DNA of 64,000 nt from Bos javanicus (GCF_032452875.1 NC_083877.1:45123724-45187723); one strand, 5' to 3'. Numbered from the stretch's first letter, positions 41,001-56,000 are shown. Notes: generated from the letters alone by a model not told the origin. Made by a program: numbers and translations.

Positions 41001-44000
41001 GCCCTGGGAAACTAATACACTTAATAGTACAGTTTAATCTCTAAGAATACTTAATTACTTGTGGGTCTCCCAACCTACCATGCTTTCAAGCTGCTGAGAG
41101 CCTTTGTACATGTTATACCATCTACCTAGAAGTCCCTCCCCAAATCTGTCTGCTTATTCATCCCTTAAGTCTCTTCTCAAAACCATTTCTTTTGTGACTC
41201 CTGTGAGTTTATGATCTCTTTCCTAATGACATGTGTCTATTATAGCAATTATCTTAAGGAACTGAAATTCTCTGTATTCAAACATATCTTCCCATTAAAC
41301 TTGAAGTCCTTAAAAACCTCAAGGGTTTTTACCTTTTAATTTCACAGCACTTAGCAAAAGGGCTTCCCATGTGGCACAGTGGTAAAGAATCCACCTGCAA
41401 TGCAGCAGTAGCAAGAGGCTCGGGTTCCATCCCTAGGTCGAGAAGATCCCCTGGAGTAGGAAATGGCAACCTGTTCCAGTATTTTTTGCCTGGAAAATCC
41501 CAAGGACAGAGGAGCCTGGCATGCTACAGTCCACGGGGTTGCAAAAAGTCGGACACAACTGAGCACGCATGCGGGCATTCAGCAAAGAACCTGGATAAGT
41601 ACAGTGCTGCATGAGGATCTCCAGCTAAACTGTCTAAAGCACTGCTCTGATTGCATCTCTCTGCTTAAGAACATTCTATGATTCATATTTATGAAATAAA
41701 AATGTGAAAACTTTCTGGCTGAACATTTAACTCTCTAGTGATCTGACTCTACCTACTTAACCCCACTCTATTTCTATGAAAATTCCTTTTATGAATACTA
41801 CCATTTGTAGTCTAAATTCACTATTCCCTATATAGTTGATGCTTGAATGATACAGGTTTGAACTATGTGGGTCCACTTATACGTGGGGTTTTTCTTTCCA
41901 ATAATAAATACTACAGAACTACATGACCCATAGTTGGTTGTAGATGTGGAACCTACTGTGGCTGTGGAACTACTTTATGGAGGGCCAACTATAACTTAAA
42001 CACACATTTTGACTGTGCAGAGGGCCACCACTCCCAGTCCTCCCCTACACTGTTCAGCTGTGTGTGTGTGTGTGTGTGTGTTTCCCGTGCCTTGCTCCTA
42101 CGGTTAATTCTGACTGGACTGTTTTTTCCCCACCATCCCCAAGCACCATTTACTTGGATACTTACTTTTAATGAATGCCAGCTTCCCTGTAAAAGCCTCT
42201 TTTATTCCTCTCAACTGTCTTTCCCTCCTCTGGGTTTCCACTGTACTTATTTATATCTTTATCAATATTAAAACTGCCTATGTAATCTTTTCCACTACTA
42301 GTCCATGAGTTCTTTGAGGACAGAAGCAGTGTCCGGTTGATCACGTACTTCTGGGATTATACACATTAGATGCTCAATGTACTTAATGTCAAAATGTATG
42401 ACAACAATGAGTAAGTGAATTAATGTATTAATTTACAATACAACACTAGGGGACTACCCACATTCTATAAAAGACAAACAAAGAGCATTAACAAAAGGAC
42501 CATGGGAGTATTCTTTAAATCTCTATGCGTGTGTGTGTGCTAAGTTGCTATAATCATGTCCGACTCTTTGCAACCCCACAGTCTGTAGCCTGTCAGGCTT
42601 CTCTGTTCATGGGATTTTCTAGGCAAGAATCCTGGAGTGGATTGCCATGCCCTCTTCCAGGGAATCTTTCTAACCCACACGTCTCTTATGGTCTTCTGCA
42701 CTGAGACCATAGGCAGGTTCTTCACTAGTGCCACCTGGGAAGCCCTTAAACTTCTAGCGTACTTAACAAAAGCTTCTCTTGGGTAATACGCAAATGGTAA
42801 CTTGTCACAAGTGCTACAAAAAAAAAATTGGACAAACTGGGTTAGAGAATAAGATGTGTAGGAGTATTAAGAGAGCAGATTGGTGTCTACAGCCTATGAA
42901 ACAGGCACACTTGAAAGAAGAAATATCTGGCCCAAACTTTTCTCACCATCCGTTAGAGCAAAGTTCCACTAACCTGGGGAGGGGGCTGGTACAGGTTGGG
43001 ATTCACCAGAAGTCCCAAAGGCTCTTCAGAAGATCTATCCAATTTGGTCACTGGTTGGTTCAAGGTTCCATTGGCAATGGCATGTATTGCCTCATCTAGT
43101 CTGTGATAACAAATCAAAGGATGCAATAATTGGCAATGTCCTATGCTCAGAATATGCTTAGTTGGCACACACACAAGACTCATCACTAGTAACAGAATTT
43201 GAAATTCAAAGAGGGATCCATGGATGACCTTCCCTGCTCCCCCTATTAACTTCCCCTTCTTTTCTCTTCACTCCAAGAACCCTAAGGAAGAGGAGTTAGT
43301 AAAAGTTTCAGAACACTACGAAAATAGGTAGCACGCATTATAATCACTCATCTTTTTAACAACATTATTAAAAATGCCAAGATTAGAAAACTTGCCTGCA
43401 AACAGTCTAGGGAAGACTATTTCTCAACACCTTCAATTATTCTTCTGCCTGCTCAACAGTCCCTTCCCATTCCTCCATGCTTGCTCCATGGCTTCATGGC
43501 TTCATGGCTTCATGGCTCAGAATTTCTAAGCAGTCCCTCCACCCACACAGCACAAAAGTACTTATTCCTTTCTCTGAAGTCCTGCAGCACTTACTATTTA
43601 AACAGTCACCAAATATACCCCATGTTATCCTTTGTCTATGGTGTTGGCTATGAATATTTGGCTCTCAACCTATAAAAGAATGTGATGATTTCAGTTAAAG
43701 ATTATGGAACTAGTCCTGCTGATTAGTAAATGATCACAGGTCCTGCAGGAACCGTATCTTACTCTGCTCTACAGCTCCTCATTACTTGCTGCTGTACTAC
43801 CATGTCCCTGCTTGACAAACCTTTGTGGATGATGATAATTCTAAAGGACAACATAGCCTACTAGCAGGGAAGGCTGAACCTGACCTTGAATACAATTAAA
43901 GAGGTATTTGTTAGGAACTTCTTACACACAAGGCACCTTAAAAGAGGAAGAGATCAGGGCTTTCCTGCCTTCAGGAAGATTTGACTCTAAGTGGCAGGTT

Positions 44001-47000
44001 TAAGACAGCTAAAATAATGATAAACTAAACATGAGAGGATGTAATTATTACTATGAGACAGATACAATCCATATGGTAGTTGCTACTTATCATCCCATGT
44101 GTTGTACCAATCAGGTTCAAAGGGGAGGCAGATATTTGAAACGCAAAGTTGGGAGGAAGGATTTCCAAAGCAAGGGAAGAGCAGAAACAAAGACATGAAG
44201 CTAAGATAAAACAAAACAAAAAGTACAAGAATTTGAGGTAAGAAGTGAGTCTAAAATAGGACAGGGATGGTGAAATCTAAAGGAGGGAAACAGATTTAAG
44301 ACACAGTACACTGGTTAAGGACACCTAGAACTCCAGAATCTATTGAAGAAAAAATACAAATTGCTACTCAATACATTTTAGAATGCTCACACTTACTCCC
44401 ATACGACCAAAGGGGGGAAAAAGTGAATAAAAATTATGGTGAACTACCATTTTTTATGTATCAGAATGGCAACTATTTTTTGTTGTTGTTGTTAAGAAAC
44501 AGACGAAGAAACTAGCATCTTGGTATCTAGTGTCAAAAAGTCAAAAGCTATGCACAATTTGAATTTTGAGATAGTGTCCAATTTTACTTCTAAAAGGCTG
44601 TACTGCTTTTTATTGAACATAAAAATGATTTTTGTTATAAAAACGATCCATGCATATTATGGAAAACAAGAAAACACAAATTAATATAAAATGAAAAACT
44701 CTATACCCATCACCCAGAAATAATTTTTTCCTTATATCTGTGTGTCATACATGCAATAGTTGAAAACAAATTTACTGAAGTTAGTGGTAAAATTTGCCTT
44801 AAGGAGAGAATAACCTGTTTAGGAAAAATCTGTGATGGATCTGCCACAAATCTAAGAGAAAGGTCAAGGACTGGGTCGAGTAGAGCATTACTGTGTTCGC
44901 CTGTATCCAGTTCTCTGTGTGTGTGCACGTGTGTGTGTAAGAGAGAGAGAGGAGAGACAGAGATATGTATGCCATTTCCAAAACATGTGGAACGAGATAT
45001 CCACACGCTTTCTTTTCAGTGCTATGCTAGAGTTAACATTCACCTTTTCTCAACTCTATATTCAGTGACTTCATATTGATAACCTGAAACCGACCATGAT
45101 GCAGGTTTTATTTAATAAACTTTACTTTTTAGAGCAGCTTTAGGATCAAAGCAAAGCTGATCGGAAGATTCAGAGATTTCCCATTTACCTCCTGATCCCC
45201 TCCGCCACCCCTACACACAGCCTCTCCCATTAGCAACTATCCGTCACTGGAGTAATACATTTGTCACAACTGATCAACCTACACTGACACATCATTATCC
45301 CCAAAACCTAGAGTTTCTATTAGGGTTCATGCTTGGTGATGAGACTTGAACATTTTACTATTCCCCTCCACAGTAAGAGAACATATTCATATTATTGGTC
45401 ACAGATTATACAATATGATAAATTTTAAATTTCAGACAACTTAATGATACATTATGTTTCAAAGCTTGCATTTCCCTAATAAGAAGCTGAGCATCTTTTC
45501 AAATGTTTATTGGTTATTTTCATTTCCTCACCTGTAAATTATCTGTTCTTAGCCTTTGCCCATTTTTCCATTGGATATATCTTTTTAATTTGCAGGTCTT
45601 TATATAGTATGAGTATTGCTTTTTTGAACTGTTTAAACTTTAAAATGCTTTCTCTCAGTCTTGTACTTATTTACATTATTTAAAATATCTTAGTCTTCTT
45701 GACTTTTGGGTTTTGTATCTTGCTTAGAAAGAGCTTTATTATACCAAGACATTAACTATATTATAAATTTCTATTATTTTATTTCCTTCTGATCCTTTTT
45801 ATTTCTTTTGTATTCAACTTTTTTTTGGTGTGGGGGGAAGTGACACTATAGGGCTTATGTGATCTTAGTTCCCTGACCAGGAGTCAAACTGGGACTCCCA
45901 GCAGTGAAAGCTTAGAGTCCTAACCACTAGACCACTAGGGAATTCTCTTGCATTTAACTCTTTAGTCAAACTTATTATCACAGCATACTTTGAAGTACAG
46001 ACTTTTTTTTTGAGGTAAGAGATCTAATGCAGATTTTTTTTCAAAGCTGGTGGCCCTTCATTTATTTAATCCTTTTCTTACTGTTCAGAAAAGTTTTATG
46101 TAACTATAAACATACACCTATACACACACAATGCAGACATACAGGTGTTTTTTCTGGATTCTCTTTCATCTCATTTATCTATTCCTGTGCCCAAACTGTA
46201 CCTCATTGCTTTAAAAACAACTTTTTATAAAACCACAGTATTATCTAATAGGAAAAGTTACCCTCACTGCCCATTTTCAAAATTTTCTTAGTTACTCGTC
46301 CATGTTTCTACTCCAAATGAATATATTACTTTAAAAATTAACAAAAATAACAAACCCATTAAAGGGCAGGGCTGGGGGGGAGGGCAAATCCTTTACAGTT
46401 AAAACCCCTCAATTCTCTCAGACCTTTCTGGTTTTGCCCACTTACTTGCTGTGATATTCAGCTAGAGGATCTTCGTCTTCCACAATTTTCCTGCCTGCAA
46501 AATCAATGGTGATCTTCTTAGAGAGCCGAGAGGCATGTCGAAATTCTCTCAGCTCCTCCTCTCGCTTCTGTATGGCCTCCCGCTCAATTTTGGACAACCA
46601 CTGGTTAGAATCACTAGCAAAGTAATCTGACTCATCATCAATGACTTGGGTCCTTCGAATGCTAAGGAAAGAAAAAGAACACATGGCAATTAGGTCACCT
46701 GTTAACAAACAGGGATTTGACTACTGGGAAGCTGTTACAAGTAGCTCACTCTGAAATGCTGTCCTGAAGGTTATTATTTCAAATGTAGATGCTCCAGAAT
46801 GTTCCCAAACCAGGTCAAGCTCTGATTTCCAGCTTCTGTACATACCTTATTCCCACTGCAGGCTCAGCTCTTAGAACGAATCTCACCCTTGGGCAGAAAA
46901 AGACACAGCACCATATCCACTGTCCTCCTATTTTCCTGTTAGTCCAGCCCTCACCTTATAACTGGGCTTACGGGTCATTTTGCTGCCTCTGAGTTCATGT

Positions 47001-50000
47001 CTTGACAGCTTACTCAATAACCTAGTCTTTCTACAATCTGGACCTAGACTACTCCTGCTAGACCCAGTTGCTGCCACTTCGCTTAGAAACTGGACTTCTA
47101 TCCTGGACTCTCAGTCCTGGAGCTTATTCTTAGGATATCTTATGACTGCATTACTACAACACATCAGTTTCCACCACCTCCTCCACAACCTCATCCCCAG
47201 TCCCTCACTTAATATACAAGGACCAAGTTCCAAGATAAGACAATCAGGCTTATTTCTAAGATCATACCAACAAAGAAATTAAGAACTAGAGGGAATCCTG
47301 ATGACCCAACTCTCTCCTTCTATAGATAATAAACCTGGGCCTCAAAGAAGTGACTACTCCCAAATCACAAAATCAGTCTCAAAGGAATAATTACTAATTA
47401 GTGATATACACAGGCATAGGGAAATACTGATTTCAATTTTCCAGGACTTGGCTGGAATTATAAAACTTTAAAATAGACTGAGAGTGGTCCTATACACAAA
47501 CTTACATAATGAAATTGGTGCCCTTGGAAACACACTGGCATCAATAGGGAGAGACTCTTTTCCAGTTTCTGTTTATCAAAAAATGTGCTCTATTTCTAAT
47601 GATAAATTGCACTGAGTAAGGGTAAAAGTGATACTTAAAAATCTTGTGATGGGCTTACTTAGGGAATAGCTTTTAAAGTATGTCTCAAGTATTCCTAGCG
47701 AATGATTTGAAAGTAGTAGGTGCATATAACCAAAGGATTATAATGCCAGGAACAGACATATTCAGTTGCCACATTAAGAGATTCAGGGTCTTTCTAAGGA
47801 TTCCCACACGGCTACTTGAGAAGTGAGCATACACGTTCTCTTCAAACATTTTTTTTTTACCATTAATTGGGTTTCAACACATATTTTGCCCAAAAGAAGA
47901 AAAAAAGTTAGAACTAACAAATCCATAAACCTGTCTCCTAAAGAAAGGTGAGAGGGCTAAATGAGTATAAAGCACAGGAGTATAAAGCTCAATTTAGGGA
48001 CATTATTAAACCACAAAATAAATTTAGTGTCAAAGGAAAAAGGGAGAGTAAGACATGTGTCCCCATGAGATGGTATTAACTCTCCCAGAGACAGCTTCTT
48101 ATGGAGTATCCAGCATATGTTGACTGAATTAATGAATGGCTTCAAGTGAAACAAGTGTGGAATTCCATCCAAATCAACTTTCCAGGGGGTACACTAGCAT
48201 TTGACAAGAAACAAAACATGTTGCAGGCGAGGTCCTCTTGGTGCGAGCCTATCTTAGTCAAACATGATTCAAAAACAAGCAGCTGACCTCCTACACAGAG
48301 CGTTTGTTCTTCTTTTGCTGTAGGTAAAGTGCCAAAATAATGGACTACTCTATTTCTTAGCCTTTTTAATTCTAATCACATCATACCTAGTTCTGTCAAA
48401 CTCTAGCAGCTTGTCTTTATGCTTGATAGCCTTCTCCAGACCAGATTTAAATCGCAATTCTTGATGAGGAAGAAGGTCCTTGGTAGAGATGTCCACTTTC
48501 CCAGAATTCTCTGTTCCTGAAATTCAATAAGGAAATCAAATGGTGTCAGCGTATCATACAAATTAGCTGTATCATGTGCAGCAAAGAAAAAAATATCAGA
48601 AGGTATGGCTGTGTCTTTAATGATAGTCTTCATTTTAATGGAAAACAAACAGGTACCACAGGCCAGGCTTTACTTCCTCAGGCATCAAGCAGCACTTGAA
48701 ACATAGTAAGTTCTCAATCAATGTTAAGGATCCACTTCTTTCCTTTCCTTATGGGAATGTGGATTATTAAAGGTAACAGACTATTTAATAAAACAACATA
48801 AAAATGCCTTACTAATGAAAAACTTCATTGAGTAGGGCTAAATATCATCTTTAAACTACTTCTATATATCAAAGTTAAAAACTAAATAACAAAGGGAAAA
48901 AAGAGAAGAAATTTCAGGAAAGGAACAGCAATCAATAATGAGAACTTATCAGGTGTTAAAGCAATGATGATGACTATAAAATTACATATTATATTACTTA
49001 ATTCTCACAATAGCCTTGTAAGACAGTTTTTATTATTTTTATTTTACGGACAAAGAAACTGAAGTTCAGAAACATTAATAAATTCACCAAGTTCGGTTAA
49101 GTTAGAAATTAAAAGGTGGAAACAAGATTTAACCTTAGGTCTAACTCTAAAGCCCACCATCCATTCCTCGGTCCATGTGTTATCTCCCTGGTGACAACAA
49201 ACCATAAATCTATATATCAGAAAGGATAGCCATAAATTATGATAGCATCAAGATCTAAAATGTGTTAGGAAAGCAACTAGGCTATAATGAAGGCTTTCTC
49301 TTACCTAAAACTCTAGGCCTATTTAAAGTCCTGTCAAATCTTCTTTTAAAATTAGAAAAAAAAAAAGAGAGATTGATTCTTGTGTTCTGAATATCAGAAA
49401 AGAACTGGGGCTTCCCTGATGGCCCAGTGGTTGGGAATCCACCTTGTAATACAGGGGATAAGGGTTCGATCCCTGGTCCAGGAAGATCCTACATGCCATG
49501 AGGAAACTAAGCCCATGTGCCATAACTACTGAAGCCCACACTCTGCAACAAGAGAAGCCACCACAATTAGAAGCCCAAGCACCAGAACTAGAGAGTAGCC
49601 CCCACCCACCACAACTAGAGAAAGCCCATGCTGCAATGAAGACTCAAAGCAGCCAAAGAAAAAGGCACTGAGAACCACTTGTTTCGTAATAATGACCCTG
49701 CTGCTGCTGCTAAGTTGCTTCAGTCGTGTACGACTCTGTGCGACCCCATAGACGGCAGCCCACCAGGCTCCCCGTCCCTGGGATTCTCCAGGCAAGAACA
49801 CTGGAGTGGGTTGCCATTTCCTTCTCCAATGCATCAAAGTGAAAAGGGCAAGTGAAGTCGCTCAGTCATGTCTGACTCTGTGTGACCCCATGGACTGCGG
49901 CCCACCAGGCTCCTCTGTCCATGGGATTTTCCAGGCAAGAGTACTGGAGTGGGGTGCCATTGCCTTCTCCTGCTCAATGTTAGGTGGTTTTAATAAGAAT

Positions 50001-53000
50001 ATTTTTTAAAAAATGCTTAGAGAATAAATGAGTAAATAAACTGCCATCTTACATACCAGGATACAAGTAAGAGAAATAATCACAGATACAATCATCGCAG
50101 GTCCATCACCACAGTGATCCAATTGAAAGATTACTGCCTACCTGACATGAGCTTCTTCAGTAGTTTCTGGCTCTTGTTTGAGTCACGCTGTAAAATATCT
50201 CGTTCTTCATGAGTACATACCTGATAAAGAGACAAAACACATGATCCAATAGTTAAAAGATACTGTGTGCTTGATATACTTAAAAAGTAACCTCAAATTA
50301 CACATTAGATACAGCAATAAAATAATAAGACTGTCAGTGTTTTTTAATCAAGACAAATATACCAAAAAATATATATCCAAATGAGTTTCCCCCTAGTCTC
50401 TTTCCATTTCTTCCTTCTTTTATGAACCATACAAAAAAACTGATCTCACTGCAAGTGTCCCTAAATGACTAGTTTAAAGAAAAAAAGGCTAACCTACTTT
50501 CAAAAGACAAAAATGTGCCACCAAGAATACAGAAAAATACATATTTTTAAAAGTCTTCCATTTCTAATCATAAAATTCAAGTCTTACAAGTGAAATTATA
50601 AGCAAGTTTCTTATTTATTTATTTTTAGTTGCACCATGTGGCAATGGAAGCACAGAGTCTTAACCACCGGACCACCAGGGAAGCCCCACAAGTGTCTTAT
50701 TAAAAAGAGTCAAAAGAAGCAGCACAATACAGTGCCAACAGTGAAAACTAGTCTAGCTTTTGCATGCATTTTGTTTCTTTGCTTTCAAACATTACCTACT
50801 TGTAAAGTAATAAACATATTAAGCAAAGAAAAAATTATATTATAAAATCACTACAAGAAAGTATTTTACTTCAAAAAAGGAGTTTACTTAAAAACAATTT
50901 CATGCGATCCAAAAGTCTACAAATAATAAATGCTGGAGAGGGTGTGGAGAAAAAGGAACCCTCTTACACTGTTGGTGGGAATGCAAACTAGTACAGCCAC
51001 TATGGAGAACAGTGTGGAGATTCCTTAAAAAACTGGAAATAGAACTGCCTTATGATCCAGCAATCCCACTGCTGGGCATACACACTGAGGAAACCAGAAG
51101 GGAAAGAGACACGTGTACCCCAATGTTCATCGCAGCACTGTTTATAATAGCCAGGACATGGAAGCAACCTAGATGTCCATCAGCAGATGAATGGATAAAG
51201 AAAGCTGTGGTACATATACACAATGGAGTATTACTCAGCCATTAAAAAGAATACATTTGAATCAGTTCTAATGAGGTGGATGAAACTGGAGCCTATTATA
51301 CAGAGTGAAGTAAGCCAGAAGGAAAAACACCAATACAGTATACTAACACATATATATGGAATTTAGAAAGATGGTAACGATAACCCTGTATACGAGACAG
51401 CAAAAGAGACACTGATGTATAGAACAGTCTTATGGACTCTGTGGGAGAGGGAGAGGGTGGGAAGATTTGGGAGGGAAAAAAAAAAAAATTTCAAGATAAT
51501 CCTGATATGCATCTGGACTTTAAAAAATGATTACAAGTTTTTCTATTAAATGGTAGTTTTAGTGAAAAAAAAAAAAAATCCACTGGATTAGGGAAGGCTT
51601 AGCTTTCCTTCCAGTTCTGGCAGCTTGTGGATCCAGAGTGGCATAGATTGTCACTGCCTTTCCTTCTACTTCATATCTTTCTAAGAGTATAATTATTTCA
51701 AACAGAAAAAAATAAATAAATAAATAAAAACAATTTCATACTAAGCTTAATTAATAAAACTGCAAGACTTCAAGGCCAATCTGCTTTACGTTACTTTGTT
51801 TCTTGAACAGAAGGATCCAAGGGACCTAACAGAAAACACTGTACTTGCTAGCAGTTGCCTGAGTGGCACATGGAGTTCCGGCCAGCAGCTGTCGGGTATT
51901 TCTCTAGCGAAAAAAAGCCCCCCATGGGAGGATATTTGCTGTTGTTTTCTGAACATTTTTGATATTAGATACTACATTTTTCAGGTCATCCACTGTCAAT
52001 CAACTTATTATCTGAGTATATTGAAAAGTTAAAGGCCCCACAAGACAAGGGAAAACAAAGCAACACAAAATATGCTTTCACCAATAGCAATGCCACTGTT
52101 TCTGCCAGTCAGCTCAAGTGGCAGAACAAGCCTTCTAGACAACTCACTCAGGTGTCTGTAATTCCGGCTACACTTTTGAGATGACTCACTCAGATAATGC
52201 AGCATTATATGTTCTGGAAAAACAAGCTATAAAGACCTGTGGATTATGTCACAGTGACTCTGCATCTCTAGAAATATGAGCCACATCTGAGACCTGACAA
52301 AAATTTTTAATGTTTCAGGCCCTAAAGTTTTCTTGAATTGAATTTAATCTGACACAAGACTTGGATTCCTCACAATGTATGCAATCAAAGTCCTTCTCAC
52401 AAACAGGCCTTATTCTAGCGTATCACCTTGAGTTTTTGACTAAAGTTCGTGTTATAAGAACTTACTGGTAGCACAGCAATGTAAATTAACTGTACTTCAA
52501 TTAAAAAAAAATTTTTTTTTTATTTACTGGACACCTTAGGGAAGAAATTTACTAAGAAAAAGAGAACTTACCAGGGGTGTAATAAAGTCAAAAGCATAGT
52601 AAAAAACCAAAACCAAAGCATAGTAAAACAGGAGAGAAACAATTTACCAGAGAACCACAAAATAAGCAGGGGCCAGAACCCTCTTGTTCACAGACAATCC
52701 GCCCACAGACCAGACAGTTGTTGATCAGTTTGTGCTTCTGGCCCAGGCAATCACAAGGGTGGCGACCTGGAATCAGGACTGCAAGCTTGTCCTGCCCCTC
52801 TTTCGTATATAAACTGACAAACTTTGTCTTCTTCTTCAAGGAGCTGCTGTTGTCTTGTGCCTAAGGGTACAAAGATATCACAAACAACATCAAATAATTA
52901 ATGACAATGAAAGCAGTCAGGAGAGAACAACCTCAGTTCTATTCAATAATAACTTATAGGGACTTCCCTGGCGGCCTAGTAGTGAAGACTCCGAGCTCCC

Positions 53001-56000
53001 ACACAGGGGGCATGGGTTCAATTCCTGGTTGGGGAGCTAAGATCTCACACCTGAGTGGTATGGTCAAAAACAAAAACAAAAACTTTGACAATTTGATAGG
53101 TAGTATCTCAGGGGATTTAACGTGTATTTATTTGATTACTAGTAGCATAACCAACCATCCTTGTTGGCCCAGGACTCAGGGGAAATCTCAGACTACAGGA
53201 CTTTTCAATGCTAAAACCAGGAGAGTCCAGGCAACTAAGGGGACAAACTGGTCACTTAATTGCTGGTAAGGATAAACATTTTTAATGTTTATTGGTCATT
53301 CATATTTTTTCTTTTGCTTATGACAGTCTTTGCTCATTTTATTTCAATTAACAAAAGGCTTAAGACAATTTTTTTTTTTAAGTTCACATTATTTTGGAAA
53401 CCCTTCTCCACATGTTGTTGCACGGTCACCACAAATGAATTTTTTGATCACTACTTTTACTTCCCTGGTGGCTCAGATGGTAAAGCGTCTGACTACAATG
53501 CAGAAAACGCAGGTTAGATCCCTGGGTTGGGAAGATCCTCTGGAGAAGGAAATAGCAACCTACTCCAGTACTCTTGCCTGGAAAATTCCATGGATGGAGG
53601 AGCGTGGTAGGCTACAGTCCATGGGGTCACAAAGAGTCGGACACGACTGAGCAACTTCACTTTCACTCTTCCATCTTAGCATAACTAACCACCCTGAATA
53701 TAAATATTTCTGCTTACCTCATGGGGCTACTTTGGGAGCCAAGAGAGACTATGAAAGAGCTCTAAATGCTAAATAATGATGACAGTGGTGGTAGAAGTGA
53801 ATGTTCTAAAACAGGAACATCTTAAAACAGCCAGAGTTCAAATTCTTTCAGTATAAACCCATAAAAAATGTTGAAATTGAAGCCCTGGTGCATTTCCTTA
53901 AATATTTTCTATCAAAGCTATCTATAATCTCTAAAAGATGTCCTTATAATACTAATTTAATCAAGCTGCAAAAAAAAAAAAAAAAACAAACTACCATATA
54001 GAAAGGAATATGCCATTATCATCACTCTTTAAAATTCATGCACTTGTTGCAAGTTGCCATTCTAGACCAATGTATATCCCTTGCTCTCTGAAATGTATCA
54101 GGTGTTTCATCTTTTCCATAGAGCCAAAAAAAGCCTCATTTTCTGAGCACTCACCTTGGCCAAATCAAAAGGTGTTTTGACCTCTGTGGTTGTATCAGGT
54201 TCAGTAAATGCAGGCGCTTCCTGTTTGTTTCTCCCTTTCCGCCTACTCCTCTTCAGCTGGTCTCCTGATCTCTGGCCATCTAACATTTATTTAAAGAAGA
54301 AGAAAAAAACATATATGTGTGTATGTGTATATATATATGTACATAGACAGACTGGAAATAGTAGGATTCATTGGTAAGTTAATAGCTAATAAAGGGAAGG
54401 CAATGCTTAATATTTAGAGTCAAGAAGTCAGGCAGGTTTTTAAATTATCTCTTCCTCTCAGATCACAATTAAATTAAATTCAAACTATCATTTTTCAAGA
54501 TTACAGTCAATGATAAAGACTACTGGGTAACATTAAGAAGTTAAATTATCCTTACAGCTGATTTACATTGCATGGCAGAAACCAACACAACATTGTAAAG
54601 CAATCATCTTCCAATTAAAAAAAAAGAGTATAAAAATTTTTTTAAAAAGAAGTTAAATTAAATAGAATTCCCTGGTTGCCCAGTGGCCCAAGTTTTCACT
54701 GCCAAGGGCCAGGGCTCAAGCCCTGGTAGGGGGACCAAGGCACCGCAAGTCATGTAGTACAGCCAAAAACACAGAAGTTAAATTAAAATCTGACATTTTA
54801 GACTGTATAATAATAATGACTTATTTAGTTTGGTGCTCATCTTTAGTACTGTTTAACTTATTAGTTACTTGTAAATGCTACTCATACTGAAACCGGTCAA
54901 CATTTACTTACATTATTGTACTAAGTTTTTCTTTAATCCATGTTTTAAATTTTTCAAGTTATTCTGAAGCTACAACTGTTTCTACAAACAAGTGTTCTTG
55001 TGATATTTTCTAAGTTGAAAAAGTCTGAACTAAAACAATATTCATTACAGATCAAGTAGAAGTGAACTTGGGCTTCCCAGGTGGCTCAGTGGTAAAGAAT
55101 CCACCTGCTAATAATGCAGGAGACTCGGGTGTGATCCCTGGGGGAGAAAGACCCCTTGGAGGAGAAAATGACAACCCATTCCAGTATCCTTGCATGGAGA
55201 ATTCCATGGACAGAGAAGCCTGGAGGGCTATAGTCCATGGGGTTGCCAAAGAGTTGGACATGACTTAGCAACTATACAACAAGAGAACTGAACTAAAAAC
55301 ATGTAGCACGATTCTGCTTAAGTTAGCTGTGAGGGAATATGGGGTGATAGAACATATGCGGTCCTATAAACCAGCCAATTTACCAATATTTCAACCTTTA
55401 AGTTAATCACATCAACTTAACCTACCATCTTTCTTGAAGGACTGCTGCAGAGCATCAGAAGTCAACTCCTGATCATTCTTTTGCCATTTGGTTACAAGCT
55501 CTTCTATAAATTGACCTTTTTTGCCCTCATTTCCCTGAAGGAGGTCAGTAACATATTCTCGTATCTCTTCAGCACTCTCAATTGACAAAACATACCTCAA
55601 AAAGCAAAGAAATAAGTTGTTAAAACAAAGTTAGTTTACACCATGTTTTTCAATAATCATAACAGAGATCAAGGTAGTAAAAAACATTTATTAATCCATT
55701 AGAGTGTTTATTTTGAGCCAAGTTCAAGGTTAGACGCTAGGGATATAAATTTGATTAGAACAAAGACTGATGCCAACTAGTTCATAGTCTAACTTTCATG
55801 TTTTCTTATATTTCTAGAATCAAATCAGTATTTTGAAAATAGGCTTGTGGGGCTGTCCTTAACATAGAAATACTTTTTAACCTAAATGGGAAAATAACTT
55901 GAAAAAGAATATACAGGTGTAACTGAATCACTTGCTGTACACCTGAAACTAACAAATTTTATTTCTAGAATCAAATCAGTGTTTTGAAGCTAGGCTTGTG

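Larger units (their letters stand above)
39540..41358 (+). mobile_element. L2 LINE, split by MLT1-like LTR, BovB and Bov-tA
   Basis: L2 segments are at about 39540-39852, 40063-40124 and 41021-41358. The right part continues the L2 order ('cctttgtacatgttatacc', 'cccttaagtctcttctc'). All younger elements in this block sit inside this copy. Confidence 0.7.

Noticed and set aside
40125..41020. Possible endogenous retroviral coding sequence near the LTR
   Set aside because: Only a decayed solo LTR is seen; no gag, pol or env-like frame is nearby.
43487..43518. Short direct repeats considered as a CRISPR-like array
   Set aside because: The units are contiguous 8-mers with no spacers, in a mammalian intron.
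53459..53540. tRNA-like A/B box sequences in several places
   Set aside because: They are the tRNA-Glu-derived heads of Bov-tA and CHR SINEs. None has an intact cloverleaf as a tRNA gene.
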